Counted from the first letter of the stretch, positions 35,200-44,332 are shown. The stretch: 64,000 nucleotides of DNA from Streptomyces monashensis (GCF_001866665.1 NZ_MLYO01000048.1:1-64000), one strand, 5' to 3'. The notes: generated from the sequence alone by a model not told the origin. Translations and numbers: made by a program.

Positions 35200-36402
35200 T
35201 CAGCGGACGGCGAGGGGCACACCGGCCGCGTGGGCGAGCCCGCGGAGCCGCGCGACGGACACTCCGGCGAGGCGAGAGATGATCACTCCGGGCAGCATTT
35301 GGTGCCGCACCCACCCCGGCGCCATGCCGCAGACCTTTTCCAGGGTGTCGGCAGCCTGGTCCCACCGACGGCACTCCACATGCGTCAACGCCACGTCGAG
35401 GCCGTACCGGGCCCGAGTGGCGAGGGGCACCGTGTCGTCCAGCCGGACTGTGTCCATGAGCCGGAGCGCACCGCCGGTGTCGCCGAGGGCAACGGCGATG
35501 CTCATCGCCTGCGTGGCGGCATAGAGCGGCCCGAATGGTTGGGCATGCCGACCACGAGCATGCTCCGCCCCCAGGCGGGCGCCGACCGCATGCGCCTGGG
35601 AGAGGTACTCCCGCGCCGTGTCCGGCGAGGCGCCACCCCGGGACGCGGCCACAGCAGCGTTCGTGACGAGCTGCCCGTACACCGAGAGCCGCTCTGGATC
35701 GTGCTCGGACATCTTCGGCTCGATCCGGTCGGCCTGAGCCGCAGCGAGCGCGAACCCTTGCGCCGTGCGCCCGTCGCGGAGATTCACCCACGCCGTGGTG
35801 GCGGCCAGGTGCGCATCCCGCAGATCGTCGCCGGCCTGCACGGCGATCTGCCGGCCGTAGGTGAGCGCCGCATACGCAAGGTCCCGCGAACCCCACACGT
35901 TCGCGGCCATCCCAGCAGTCTGGAAGACATCGGCCAGGACGCCGGCCGCGGCCTCCCGCTCGTCGAGTTCCGCCACGTCGTATCGGGTGCGGGCTTCGGG
36001 CAGCAGGGCGCCGAGCAACGCACCGAGCTCGGTGTAGCGGCCCGCCCAGTAGGCCGCGTCAGCGCGCCGAACGACACCACGGAGTTCTTCGACGGTGCCC
36101 GGATCGCTGTCGGTGGGGATGCCGATCGCGGCATCGTGCGTGGCAGCAGACAGCGTGCGCAGCGCTGCCCGCTCGTCGCGGTCCATGGAGCGACGGGGCG
36201 CCTGCTGGCCGAGGAGCACGGCGATGTCCGTCCCAAGAGCAGAGGCAATGGACAGAAGCGAGGGAAGAGAAGCGGTGCCGCCACGTTCCAGCTTCCGCAC
36301 AACACCCACGGAGACGTTGGCGGCTTCCGCCAACTGCTCCTGCGTCATGGCACCGCGCAGCGTCTTGAGCCGTTCAGCGGTGCTGTACTCGGACCATTGC
36401 AT
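35200..36402 (-). CDS. XRE-family regulator with TPR-like C-terminal region
   Basis: The 400-residue protein has an N-terminal helix-turn-helix (RLKTLRGAMTQEQLAEAANVSVGVVRKLERGG, about 10-45). A long alpha-helical repeat region follows, as in Streptomyces XRE-TPR regulators that sense a peptide or small molecule. ATG 36402 follows GGAGGAG. It heads the run toward the resolvase-like and small genes and may control them. Confidence 0.82.
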   Translation of the reverse strand: MQWSEYSTAERLKTLRGAMTQEQLAEAANVSVGVVRKLERGGTASLPSLLSIASALGTDIAVLLGQQAPRRSMDRDERAALRTLSAATHDAAIGIPTDSDPGTVEELRGVVRRADAAYWAGRYTELGALLGALLPEARTRYDVAELDEREAAAGVLADVFQTAGMAANVWGSRDLAYAALTYGRQIAVQAGDDLRDAHLAATTAWVNLRDGRTAQGFALAAAQADRIEPKMSEHDPERLSVYGQLVTNAAVAASRGGASPDTAREYLSQAHAVGARLGAEHARGRHAQPFGPLYAATQAMSIAVALGDTGGALRLMDTVRLDDTVPLATRARYGLDVALTHVECRRWDQAADTLEKVCGMAPGWVRHQMLPGVIISRLAGVSVARLRGLAHAAGVPLAVR

Positions 36403-36508
36403 GCCAGCAGCTCCTCCCCGATCGGCCAAGCACGGACCGTACCCACTGCTTTACGACCGGCAACACCCATGGGCACCACAGGAACAGTGAGTTGGCTGGA
36501 AGTCGCCG

Positions 36509-37171
36509 CTAGACGGAAAGCTCGGCGCTCACACCGAGGAGTGCCTCAAGCTCGGCCACCGTGGCCGCTTCGTCCGTCGCGAGGACCGTGGTGATACCCA
36601 GGGCCTCGGCTGGCGGGAGGTTCCGAGGGTGGTCATCAACGAACACGCATGCCTGTGGAGGAAGCCCGAGACGCTCCAACGTCAGCTCATAGATGGCCGG
36701 GTCGGGCTTCGCCATGCGGACCTGCTCCGAGATGACGTGCACATCGAACAACCCCCAAATACCGGTGTGCTCGTACGGGTTGAACGGATCCGTGCCGAAG
36801 CTGTTCGACAACAGAGCGACCCGGTATCCCGCACCCTTGGCGGTGCGCGCGAGCGCGGCCATACGCCGAGCGGCGGGTACCGCAGACCATGCCCGCCCCA
36901 TCAGGTTGTCCGGCGCGACATGGGCACCGAGAAGGGCCGCAGTGCGCTTGTTCCACTCTGCCTGGTCGATCTCGCCGACCTCTAGCGCCGCGTACAGCCG
37001 CCGACCTTCAGGGTCATCGTTGAGGGTGGCACGCCACGCTTCCGGGGGAAGCCCTTCCGACTCGCACCACGCGCGGTGCACGGGGAGCGGATCAGCGGTC
37101 AGCACCCCGGCGAAGTCCAGGATGAGCCCATGCTTGGCTTGATGGTCCGTGGTGCCCATGGGCTGCGGCAT
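36509..37171 (-). CDS. HAD-family hydrolase
   Basis: The 220-residue protein contains LILDFAGVLTAD (motif I; the usual DxD second Asp is Ala-Gly, nucleophile Asp about 19), VALLSNSFG (motif II Ser), RMAKPDPAIY (motif III Lys) and CVFVDDHPRNL (motif IV Asp-Asp). It has the subclass I helical cap. The missing second Asp of motif I (FAGVL) weakens phosphatase activity, or suggests a dehalogenase-like type. Substrate unknown; it lies between the XRE gene and the mobilization genes. Confidence 0.8.
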   Translation of the reverse strand: MPQPMGTTDHQAKHGLILDFAGVLTADPLPVHRAWCESEGLPPEAWRATLNDDPEGRRLYAALEVGEIDQAEWNKRTAALLGAHVAPDNLMGRAWSAVPAARRMAALARTAKGAGYRVALLSNSFGTDPFNPYEHTGIWGLFDVHVISEQVRMAKPDPAIYELTLERLGLPPQACVFVDDHPRNLPPAEALGITTVLATDEAATVAELEALLGVSAELSV

Positions 37172-37306
37172 GCTGCGTGCTCCCTCTCCCTCGGCCTCAC
37201 AAAGACGCTACCGCGCGCCGAGAACGCGGATGCCGACAAGCCTTGCACTTCCTCCGGCGACTCCGACACGTCTGCCTGGATGCTGCCGCCGTTGGTGCGC
37301 GGCCGG

Positions 37307-37696
37307 TCAGTTGTCTTCGTGCAGGGCGCGGTATTCGAGGGTGTCTTCCGCGGTGACGATCTCGGCGAGGCGTTCGAACTCTGCGTAGTCCTCGTCGGTC
37401 ATGATGGCGACGGCGTCGTCGACCACGGATCCCTTGGGGAGCTTGGCGAAGTACTTCATGAGCAGATCGACGAAGGCGTCCTTCATCTCGTCGAGTTCAC
37501 GCTGCCATTCGGCTTCGAGCTGCATCTGCGCCTTCGCGGCGGCCTTTTCCTCCGGGGTGAAGGTGACCAGCAGGTCGCGCTCGGCGCGGGTGAACGGGCG
37601 TCCGTCGCGGTGGTACGGGCGCGTTCGGATGTCGGGGTGGCTGAAGTCCAACTTGGTGATGAGGAGGACGACTTCGGGGCGGACGGTGGAGGGCAC
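37307..37696 (-). CDS. Conserved hypothetical protein
   Basis: The 129-residue, charged, helical protein begins VPSTVRPEVVLLITKLDFSHPDIRTR and contains TRAERDLLVTFTPEEKAAAKAQ. GTG 37696 follows AAGGAA, and the longer frame to 37783 is proline-rich non-coding sequence. No family is recognised. Its position just before the relaxase gene suggests it belongs to the element backbone. Confidence 0.6.
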   Translation of the reverse strand: MPSTVRPEVVLLITKLDFSHPDIRTRPYHRDGRPFTRAERDLLVTFTPEEKAAAKAQMQLEAEWQRELDEMKDAFVDLLMKYFAKLPKGSVVDDAVAIMTDEDYAEFERLAEIVTAEDTLEYRALHEDN

Positions 37697-37916
37697 GGGC
37701 GGTTTCCTTGTGTGCGGTGTCGTGAGATCGGTTGGTGCTGGTGGGCGGTTCGGGGGTGTGCGGGCAGGCGGTGCTCGGGGCATGACGTGCGAGGGCCTTC
37801 ATACGGGGGTGTTTGTCGGGCGCGGTCCGGCGGTGGGGGGATGCGTGCTCGACTGCTGTGGGGACGGCGGGGCCAGGGGCGTGGCGTGGGGTTTGTGGGT
37901 ATCAAATGGTCCGGAG

Positions 37917-37943
37917 GATCCCCGGTTTCGGTAACCGGGGATC
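37917..37943 (-). terminator. Terminator of the mobilization operon
   Basis: A perfect 11-bp stem (GATCCCCGGTT with AACCGGGGATC, loop TCGGT) lies 30 nt past the relaxase stop. Confidence 0.8.
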
Positions 37944-37973
37944 GTCGGCTACCTTCCGCCTGCGTTTGTCCGG

Positions 37974-39710
37974 TCAGCGCTGGCGGGCTGTGCCGTTCGC
38001 TGCCCGGCTCGGGGGTTGTGCGGCGGGCGTCGGGGACGGGGCGCGGTGCTTGTCTGGGGCGGGTGTGTCCTGGGGGTTTTCCGGGGCGGCGGGCAGGTGG
38101 GCGCTGCGGCGCAGGCGCCAGACGAGGACGTCGCTGATGGAGGTGGCGGTGTCGAGCTCCCGTCGTCGTGTGGCTTCGGTGAGCAGGGTGGCCGGGTTGT
38201 GGCCGGCGTCTTGGGCGTCGGCGAGGGTGGCGGCCAGGGCGGGCCAGCCGGGTTCGGCCAGGATCTGTTCGGCCAGGTCGGGGACTGCGTGGCGCAGGAC
38301 GGCCACCTGCCGGTGCCGCAGGAGCTGGGGCATGCGGCGGCCTCGCTGACCGAGGTCGGCCATGGGTTGGGTTGCGGCGGCCTGGTAGGCGGCGCGGAGG
38401 TGTTCGGCCGTCTGGCGGGCGGCTTTCGCCTGCTGGGCGTGGTGCCTCTTGGCGTGCCAGTTCGCCGCCGCGATGGCCAGGAAGAAGGCCATGTCGATGA
38501 GCATGGCGGTGGTGGCGCCGTCCTCGCCGCGGCCGAGTGCTGGTCCGCTGTGGACGAGGTCGCGGGCGGCCTGGCGCAGGGCGCGGTCGTGCCCGCGTAC
38601 GGCCTTGATGTGGGAGCGGGTGGCCCGCTCGAACGCGAGGGCCGCCTCGCGGAGTTCGGTGCGGGTGTGGGCGGCGGAGGTCTTGGCCAGCGCGTCGAGG
38701 ATCTCCCCTGCGGCGGCGATCTGAGCCGCTGCAATGCTGTCGTCGCCGTGGTCGATGATCAGTAGGGCCTGCCACGTGGCGGCGCTGGCCCGGCGTCGTG
38801 CGAACGCGGGACCTGTCACGTCCGGCACGGCCGGCTTATCCGGCCGGGGTCCGCCCGCCGCAGTGGCGGCATCTGCGGGAGGGATCCACCGTTCGCGGAT
38901 GCGGGGAAGGGACAGGTCGGGGGCGAGCTTGGACCCGGAGAAGAAGACGGGCTCGCCGTCCTTGTTGCGGTCTCCGGGGAGGGCGACGGTATAGCCGAGG
39001 CGGTCTCCCGACGGAGCGATCCGCTGGCGGATCAGCAGACCGGCGGAGGCGAGCCGGTCGAAGAACTCCTCCTCGCTGGTGGCGCCGGCTGCCGCCTGGC
39101 GAACGGTTTCGCGGAGCTGCTCGCGCGGTGTGCGCTGCTGGCCCTGGCGGTCGGCCTTGTGGCGTTCGGCGCTGGTGGGACGCTTGGCGGCGGTGCCGTC
39201 GCCGGGCGTGACCTGGTGCAGACCGAGATCCTTCTCGATGAGGCGGCACTCGTTCTGGGCGCGTTTGCCGGAGCGGTGGTGGTCAGGGCGGCGGCCGTCC
39301 TCGCGGACGAGGGTGGCGATGATGTGGATGTGGTCGTCGGCGTGCCGGACGGCTGCCCAGCGGCAGCCGGCGCCGTCGCCCGGGTCGATGCCGGTGGCAG
39401 CGACCACGCGGCGGGCGATGTCGCCCCACTGCTCGTCCGACAGGACCGGGTCGTCCGGCGCGGCGCGCACGGAGCAGTGCCAGACATGCTTTGAGGGGCG
39501 CTGGTCTGCGGCGAGGAGGGCGAGGGGCTGATCGAGGAGGTGCTGGAGGTCCTCCTTCGTCGCCGAGGGGTCGCGGCCGGGGTCGGGGGCCATGCCGTCG
39601 AAGGAGGCGACCAGGTGGGGGTCGATGTGCTCCTCGTGGGTGCCCTTGCCGTACAGGTAGTACAGGAGCCCGAGGGTGTTGCTGCCCTGCTGGTGGATCC
39701 GGGGGATCAA
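37974..39710 (-). CDS. MobA-type relaxase
   Basis: The 578-residue protein nicks DNA at oriT. The N-terminal relaxase domain has GLLYYLYGKG, HVWHCSVRAAPDD and the HUH metal motif HADDHIHIIATL (about 122-133). A long helical C-terminal region follows. TTG 39710 overlaps the mobC stop (TTGA). Relaxases are unusual in actinomycete elements, which mostly move as double-stranded DNA with TraB. The catalytic Tyr is probably in the YYLYG block. Confidence 0.88.
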   Translation of the reverse strand: MIPRIHQQGSNTLGLLYYLYGKGTHEEHIDPHLVASFDGMAPDPGRDPSATKEDLQHLLDQPLALLAADQRPSKHVWHCSVRAAPDDPVLSDEQWGDIARRVVAATGIDPGDGAGCRWAAVRHADDHIHIIATLVREDGRRPDHHRSGKRAQNECRLIEKDLGLHQVTPGDGTAAKRPTSAERHKADRQGQQRTPREQLRETVRQAAAGATSEEEFFDRLASAGLLIRQRIAPSGDRLGYTVALPGDRNKDGEPVFFSGSKLAPDLSLPRIRERWIPPADAATAAGGPRPDKPAVPDVTGPAFARRRASAATWQALLIIDHGDDSIAAAQIAAAGEILDALAKTSAAHTRTELREAALAFERATRSHIKAVRGHDRALRQAARDLVHSGPALGRGEDGATTAMLIDMAFFLAIAAANWHAKRHHAQQAKAARQTAEHLRAAYQAAATQPMADLGQRGRRMPQLLRHRQVAVLRHAVPDLAEQILAEPGWPALAATLADAQDAGHNPATLLTEATRRRELDTATSISDVLVWRLRRSAHLPAAPENPQDTPAPDKHRAPSPTPAAQPPSRAANGTARQR

Positions 39711-40333
39711 GCCGCCTCGCCCTCCTGCCCGTTGGCGACCCTGTCGGCTGCTCGCTGGACGGCCTGTGCGGCACGCTGCAGGTCGGCGAGGGCGGCGGCG
39801 AAGTGCGGTGCGTCGGCACCCGAGTTGAGTGCCTTGGCGATCTGGTTGACGTTGCTGCCCGCCCAGCCGAGCTGACGGCGCACACCGAACAGGGCGGTCA
39901 GGATGTCCCGCTCGGTGGCGATGGCCGCTGCGGTGCGGGACTGGTCGCGGGCAGCGGCGAGCGCGGAGTGGGCCAGGAACCCGGCCACGCTCATGCCGAC
40001 GTGGTCGGCGCCGGACTGGATGATGGCGAGTTCTAGCTCGTTGAGGCGGACGCTGTGAGCGGGGCGCTGCTTCTTGTCACGCGGACGCGACTTCCCCCGC
40101 CTGGCCTTGGCCTTGCGGCTGGCCTTGCCTGGCTGCGGTCCGCCCTCGGTCGCAGCCTTCCCGTCCGGCGCCCCCTGGTGCTGGTCGGGCCCCGCCACCC
40201 CCGGGGCGGGGTCGAGTTCGGGCGCTCCCCCCGCGGGGGAGTGTCCGGACCTCCAACTTGCTCCCGACGGGGCAGGGGTGGTCGGCAGGAATTCCTCGTG
40301 GGGCGTGGGGTCTTCGTGGTGTGGAGTGTGCAT
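39707..40333 (-). CDS. mobC: MobC-family relaxosome protein
   Basis: The 208-residue protein has a long basic and Pro-rich N-terminal tail and a C-terminal MobC domain: VRLNELELAIIQSGADHVGMSVAGFLAHSALAAAR, then RRQLGWAGSNVNQIAKALN (the classic GxNxNQIAxxLN signature) near residue 155. It helps the relaxase open oriT. It is coupled to the relaxase by a 4-nt overlap. Confidence 0.88.
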   Translation of the reverse strand: MHTPHHEDPTPHEEFLPTTPAPSGASWRSGHSPAGGAPELDPAPGVAGPDQHQGAPDGKAATEGGPQPGKASRKAKARRGKSRPRDKKQRPAHSVRLNELELAIIQSGADHVGMSVAGFLAHSALAAARDQSRTAAAIATERDILTALFGVRRQLGWAGSNVNQIAKALNSGADAPHFAAALADLQRAAQAVQRAADRVANGQEGEAA

Positions 40334-40381
40334 GGGACCTTTCGGGTCGAGGTGTGGTCGGGAGTGCTGGTGCTGCGGGGA

Positions 40382-41740
40382 TCAGCGGGGTGGATGGCCG
40401 GCTGCGGCTTTGAGCTGGGCCTTGAACTCGCGGACGACTCGTCCGACGCCGTCGCTGGAGACGGTGTAGCCGACCGCGCGCAGGGCGTCCTCGACCCGGT
40501 CGCGGCCGACGCTGCCGGTCTCCTCGTAGATGCGGCGAGCGTGCTTGAGGATGACCTCGTCGGAGGCACGGGCTTTGCCGTCGTCGCGCTTCTTCCGGGC
40601 AGCCGGTTTCCGCTCGCGCCTGCCCGACACGCTGCCCGAGCTGTTGGCCGTGAGCGCAGGGCTGTCCTCAGCTTCTGCCCGTGCGGGCAGCCCGGGCCCC
40701 GGGTGGGCGGGCTGCGGGCGGGCAGCCGGAGGCACCTCGTCGTCACCCGGGTCTGATGGGTGTGGGCGGGCAGCGTCCTCTGCCCGCGGCAGTGGTGCCG
40801 GGCGGGTGGCGCGCGGGCGGCTGCGCCTAGATTCCCGGGCGGGGTTGGAGGCCGGGACCTCCCAGCGTGGCGGCAGTGTGAGGGAGGCGAGGCTGAGGGC
40901 CTGCTTGCGGGTGGCGAGCTTGCGCAGCAGCAGCTCGTCTTGGAGCGGATCCCCGTCGACGCCGGCCCGCTCCAGAGCCTTGTGCAGGCGCTCGGTCAGG
41001 CGTCGCTGCCGCCGCCTGCCGCGCTTCTGGTCGGCCATCGATTCGGCGCGCAGGATCAGGGCGACGGCTTCGCTCAGCGCGCGCTCGCGGATGAGGCGGG
41101 CGGCATCGGCGTCCTGGTCAGCGATGCCGAGCCGAGCCAGGAGGCGTTCGCGGGCCTGGCGGACGAGGACGGCAGTCAGGCCGCGTGAAGCGGCATCGGG
41201 GGTGTGGTGGCGCAGCTCGATGCCCATGGCCAGGTGCCACAGCATCGCGGCCATGACCGGGCCGACGAACGCTCGCACGGTGCCGCCGACCAGCCCGGAC
41301 TCGGCGTAGGCGGGCAGGATCTGCACTGCGGTGATGACCCAGGTGAGGGTGCCGGGCAGGCCGGGTGCCTGCTTCGGGCCGTTGAGGTTCTGCCGGGCCA
41401 TCAGGGCGGTGGCGAACAGGGCCAGCTCGGCGGCGGCGAACATCGCGACGCGCTCGGCGGTGCCGCCCATGTCGAGGTAGTCGGCGGCGAACCGCCAGCT
41501 GGTGTCCGCGCTGTACGCGGTGCAGCCGAGCGCGGCCATGGCCGCGACGGGCACTGCGACGGCACCGCGCCAGCGGCTGGTGCCGGACGGCCGGCGGCGC
41601 TGCCGGCGCTTCATCCACGCGGTGAACAGGCCGAGCAGGGCAAGAAGCGCCATGGCCATCGCGGGGGTGGGAACCCAGTGCGGCAGGAGCGAGGCAGTGC
41701 CGCCTTCGGCGGCCGGGGCTATCGGGGCAGGGGAGGGCAA
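40382..41740 (-). CDS. Membrane protein of element backbone (possible transfer/spread protein)
   Basis: The 452-residue protein has four or five hydrophobic segments in the first 175 residues (MAMALLALLGLFTAWM; VAVPVAAMAALGCTAY; MFAAAELALFATALMA; FVGPVMAAMLWHLAMG). A long basic, Pro-rich cytoplasmic part follows, ending in a small helical domain (IYEETGSVGRDRVEDALRAVGY) that resembles a winged helix. It sits between mobC and the replication helicase, as Spd-type membrane proteins do in Streptomyces plasmids. The exact family is not certain. Confidence 0.6.
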   Translation of the reverse strand: MPSPAPIAPAAEGGTASLLPHWVPTPAMAMALLALLGLFTAWMKRRQRRRPSGTSRWRGAVAVPVAAMAALGCTAYSADTSWRFAADYLDMGGTAERVAMFAAAELALFATALMARQNLNGPKQAPGLPGTLTWVITAVQILPAYAESGLVGGTVRAFVGPVMAAMLWHLAMGIELRHHTPDAASRGLTAVLVRQARERLLARLGIADQDADAARLIRERALSEAVALILRAESMADQKRGRRRQRRLTERLHKALERAGVDGDPLQDELLLRKLATRKQALSLASLTLPPRWEVPASNPARESRRSRPRATRPAPLPRAEDAARPHPSDPGDDEVPPAARPQPAHPGPGLPARAEAEDSPALTANSSGSVSGRRERKPAARKKRDDGKARASDEVILKHARRIYEETGSVGRDRVEDALRAVGYTVSSDGVGRVVREFKAQLKAAAGHPPR

Positions 41741-41775
41741 GTCAGGTCTCTCCAGGGGCGGTGCGGTGGGGGTGA

Positions 41776-41802
41776 GGGGCGTTCACGCAGGGGCGTTCAC
41801 GC
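41776..41802. repeat. Tandem 13-bp repeat GGGGCGTTCACGC
   Basis: Two copies (41776-41788, 41790-41802) lie directly in front of the hairpin at 41803, in the gap between the replication helicase and the membrane protein. Confidence 0.7.
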
Positions 41803-41825
41803 GGGCCCCCTTCTAAAGGGGGCCC
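41803..41825. terminator. GC-rich hairpin
   Basis: A perfect 10-bp stem (GGGCCCCCTT with AAGGGGGCCC, loop CTA) lies within a repeat cluster. It could terminate the helicase transcript or be part of an origin (ori or oriT). Confidence 0.6.
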
Positions 41826-41827
41826 CG

Positions 41828-41967
41828 CGCGTGATCGCTTGGGCGCGTGTACGGCGTGGACGCTCGCGTGATCGCTTGACCTGCGGTTTTGCGGTCAGCG
41901 TGCACGCTGTGAGCGGTTCGCGGCGGGGTGTTCGCGTGAGGGCCGCGTGTACGGTCGCGTGATCGCT
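41828..41967. repeat. Iteron-like CGCGTGATCGCT repeats, possible origin
   Basis: CGCGTGATCGCTTG at 41828 and 41865 and CGCGTGATCGCT at 41956, plus GCGTGTACGG at 41845 and 41945 (exactly 100 bp apart). They lie just past the replication helicase gene, in a 249-bp stretch without a gene. An origin role is inferred from repeat type and place. Confidence 0.6.
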
Positions 41968-41989
41968 CCCGGGCGCTGTCGCTAGGTCG

Positions 41990-43522
41990 TCAGCCGACGG
42001 CGGTGAGGTGGCGTGCGGAGGCGTAGTAGCGGGTCTGCTGCCCGCCTCCGGCTCCTCCGGCGATGCCGTCGGCCTTGGTGGCCAGGCCGCTGTCGACGAG
42101 GCGGGCCAGGTGGCGGCGGGCCTTCTCCACGTCGGCGCGTTCGGGCTCGCCGCCGACCAGGACGGCCGCCAGGTCGCGTGCGGTCAGCCCGCCTGGGGCG
42201 TTGCGTAGCAGGACGGCGGGGTCCTTGCTGGGGTCGACCGTGGTGGTGCCGCGCACGTGGTCGTGGGTGACATCCAGCGGGCCGATCTCCCCGGTGGGGG
42301 TCTTCAGGTGGTGCAGGGTGACCGCGGGGTCGCCTGCTCGGCCGCTGATGAACAGAACGCTGCCCGCCCCGGCGGTGATCCACGCGGATCCGTAGACCTG
42401 GTCCAGGCTGGGGCGCTGGCCGCGCGGTGCGTCGGCGGTGGCTTTGCGCTGGTGGTGCAGCTCCATGATCTCCACGCCGCCTCGCAGGGCGCGCATGCGG
42501 GCATTGTGGAAGGCGACCGCGAGGCCGTCGTCGACCATCGTGCTCACGGCGTCCTTGAGGCTGTCGATCACGATTGTGTCCGCCCGGTGGGCCGCGGCAA
42601 GATCGGCAAGAAGGTCGGGCTCCTTGTCGAGGGTGGCGGGCAGCGGGCCCTCCCAGACCACGAGACGCTCACGCAGGATCTTCTCGTCCGTATCGAAGAC
42701 GCGCCGGTCCATGGCCCTGGCGATCTGCCGGGGCCGGTCCATGGCCAGGTAGAGCACCCGCCTGCTCGGCGCGACCGGCATCTCCAGGACCGTCTCCTGC
42801 AGCCCCAGGCGGGCGAAGACTACCTGATGGGCCAGGGTGGTCTTGCCGACTCCGGGCGCGCCGACGATCATCAGGCTCTCGCCCGGTGCCCAGACGGTCT
42901 TCTCGCGCGTGCCCCACAACGGCTCGGCGTCCGCGCCGGTCTCCTTGACGAAGGACCACCCGTCCTTGGCGAAGCGGTTCAGACGTCCCTGGCCCGAGGC
43001 GAGTGCCCGCTCGCGCTCGGCCCGCATCTCCGCCTCGACCTCGCTGCGTATCGCTTCAGGGTCGGCGCCCGGCTCCTGGGCCCGCTGGACGGTGCGAACG
43101 GCGGAGGCCAGCAGGCGGCGCAGGTCGGCCTTCGCGCGGATGATCTCCGCGTGGTGCTCCGCGCTGGCGGCGTCGTAGAGCGCACTGGCGAGCTGGTGCA
43201 GATACGAGGCGCCGCCGACACGCTTCAGGTCCCCCTGCTGCTGGAGCAGCTCGGTCAGGACGATCGGGTCGGTGGGTTTGTCCTCGCGGTGCTGGGCGAG
43301 CATCGCGCGCCAGATGGTCTCGTGGGCGGGCCGGTAGAAGGCGTTGTCGCCCAGGATGGGCCGCACGGTGTCGATGACGTGGCTGTGGTGCATGCAGGCG
43401 CCGAGCACCGCGCTCTCGGCGTCCAGATTGAAGGGAGCCTGCCCAGGCTCGTCCGGAGATGACGCGTAGCCGTGCTCGAAGCGGGATGGCGTATTCGGTT
43501 GGGCGTCGGTCATACTGGGCAT
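41990..43522 (-). CDS. DnaB-like replication protein (DnaB N-domain plus AAA_25 ATPase)
   Basis: The 510-residue protein has a DnaB-type N-terminal domain (FNLDAESAVLGACMHHSHVIDTV ... FYRPAHETIWRAML). A RecA-like ATPase follows with Walker A IVGAPGVGKTTLAHQ (about 222) and Walker B ADTIVIDSLKDAV. The C-terminus may be a winged helix. It is likely the helicase or initiator for replication of the excised circle. ATG 43522 follows GAGGAG. It is divergent from the XRE gene across an operator cluster. Confidence 0.83.
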   Translation of the reverse strand: MPSMTDAQPNTPSRFEHGYASSPDEPGQAPFNLDAESAVLGACMHHSHVIDTVRPILGDNAFYRPAHETIWRAMLAQHREDKPTDPIVLTELLQQQGDLKRVGGASYLHQLASALYDAASAEHHAEIIRAKADLRRLLASAVRTVQRAQEPGADPEAIRSEVEAEMRAERERALASGQGRLNRFAKDGWSFVKETGADAEPLWGTREKTVWAPGESLMIVGAPGVGKTTLAHQVVFARLGLQETVLEMPVAPSRRVLYLAMDRPRQIARAMDRRVFDTDEKILRERLVVWEGPLPATLDKEPDLLADLAAAHRADTIVIDSLKDAVSTMVDDGLAVAFHNARMRALRGGVEIMELHHQRKATADAPRGQRPSLDQVYGSAWITAGAGSVLFISGRAGDPAVTLHHLKTPTGEIGPLDVTHDHVRGTTTVDPSKDPAVLLRNAPGGLTARDLAAVLVGGEPERADVEKARRHLARLVDSGLATKADGIAGGAGGGQQTRYYASARHLTAVG

Positions 43523-43570
43523 CAGCTCCTCTGCTCGCGGGCCATACGGGACGGCAATCCCGGCCTCGCG

Positions 43571-43591
43571 GGTCGATCGCTAGGGATGGCG
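43571..43591. repeat. Left copy of 21-bp inverted repeat flanking the XRE gene
   Basis: The 21 bases starting GGTCGATCGC and ending GGGATGGCG are perfectly repeated in inverted orientation at 44388-44408, either side of the XRE regulator gene. Confidence 0.75.
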
Positions 43592-43713
43592 GTTGAGAGG
43601 TTTGCGCTTGGCCCCCGGTGACAGCCGGGGGCTTTTTGCGTGCGGTGCTACGTGGGGTGGGTCGCGGCGATTCCTCGGGCTGGTCAGGGTGGGGCTATCA
43701 GTATGCCACATGC

Positions 43714-43787
43714 ATTGCCGATCGCAGTAGTGTTCTGCATCTCGCAGAAACGCATGCTACTGTTGAGGGGTTACTGCAAATGGCAGT
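43714..43787. promoter_or_regulatory. Operator cluster for the element's XRE repressor
   Basis: Three inverted repeats of one type: ATTGC-CGATC-GCAGT (43714-43728, imperfect), TTCTGC-ATCTC-GCAGAA (43733-43749, perfect) and ACTGC-AAATG-GCAGT (43773-43787, perfect). All share the CTGC-N5-GCAG pattern and lie between the divergent helicase and XRE genes. An XRE repressor acting on both is likely. Confidence 0.72.
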
Positions 43788-43816
43788 GGACTGCTACGAA
43801 CGGAAGGGGGTAGCCC

Positions 43817-44332
43817 GTGGTAGACGACGACTCTCCGCAGGGTGTGCTGCTCAGCGGCGAGGCGAACGTCGCGGTACGCATCAAGCTGGAGCGCGAGGCG
43901 CGTGGGTGGAGCACCAATGCTCTGTCCGACCGCCTGAACGAGGCCGGCTTCGAGATGAACCCGTCCGCGGTCTGGCGCATCGAGAACGGCAAACGCCGCA
44001 TCAACCTCGACGAGGCCATCGGCTTCTCCGAGGTCTTCGGCCTCGACCTGCGCAACCTCGTCGGCCCCCCGCAGCTTGCCGCCCAGGCCCGCGCCATGGA
44101 GCTCATCGACGCGGTCGTGGACGCGTTCCGCGAGACCCAGCGCGCCAACGCCGCCTACACCAAGGCGCGCGACGACCTCGATGCCTACCTCGCCGAGCAC
44201 CCCGACCTCCGCGAGGAGGCCGACGTAATGGTCTCCAACGCCATCGCCGAGGCGTCCACCAAACACCTGCTGGAGACGTACGGCCCGCCACCTGGCGAGA
44301 GCCGCGACACCGGCCCCACCAACGAGACGTAG
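43817..44332 (+). CDS. XRE-family repressor of the element
   Basis: The 171-residue protein has a Cro/CI-type helix-turn-helix at about residues 20-75 (VAVRIKLEREARGWSTNALSDRL ... NPSAVWRIENGKRRINLDEAIGFSEVFG). A helical C-terminal half follows (possible dimer region). GTG 43817 follows AAGGGGG. It is divergent from the replication gene across three palindromes and upstream of xis-int, so it probably sets the switch between integrated and replicating states. Confidence 0.82.
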   Translation: MVDDDSPQGVLLSGEANVAVRIKLEREARGWSTNALSDRLNEAGFEMNPSAVWRIENGKRRINLDEAIGFSEVFGLDLRNLVGPPQLAAQARAMELIDAVVDAFRETQRANAAYTKARDDLDAYLAEHPDLREEADVMVSNAIAEASTKHLLETYGPPPGESRDTGPTNET

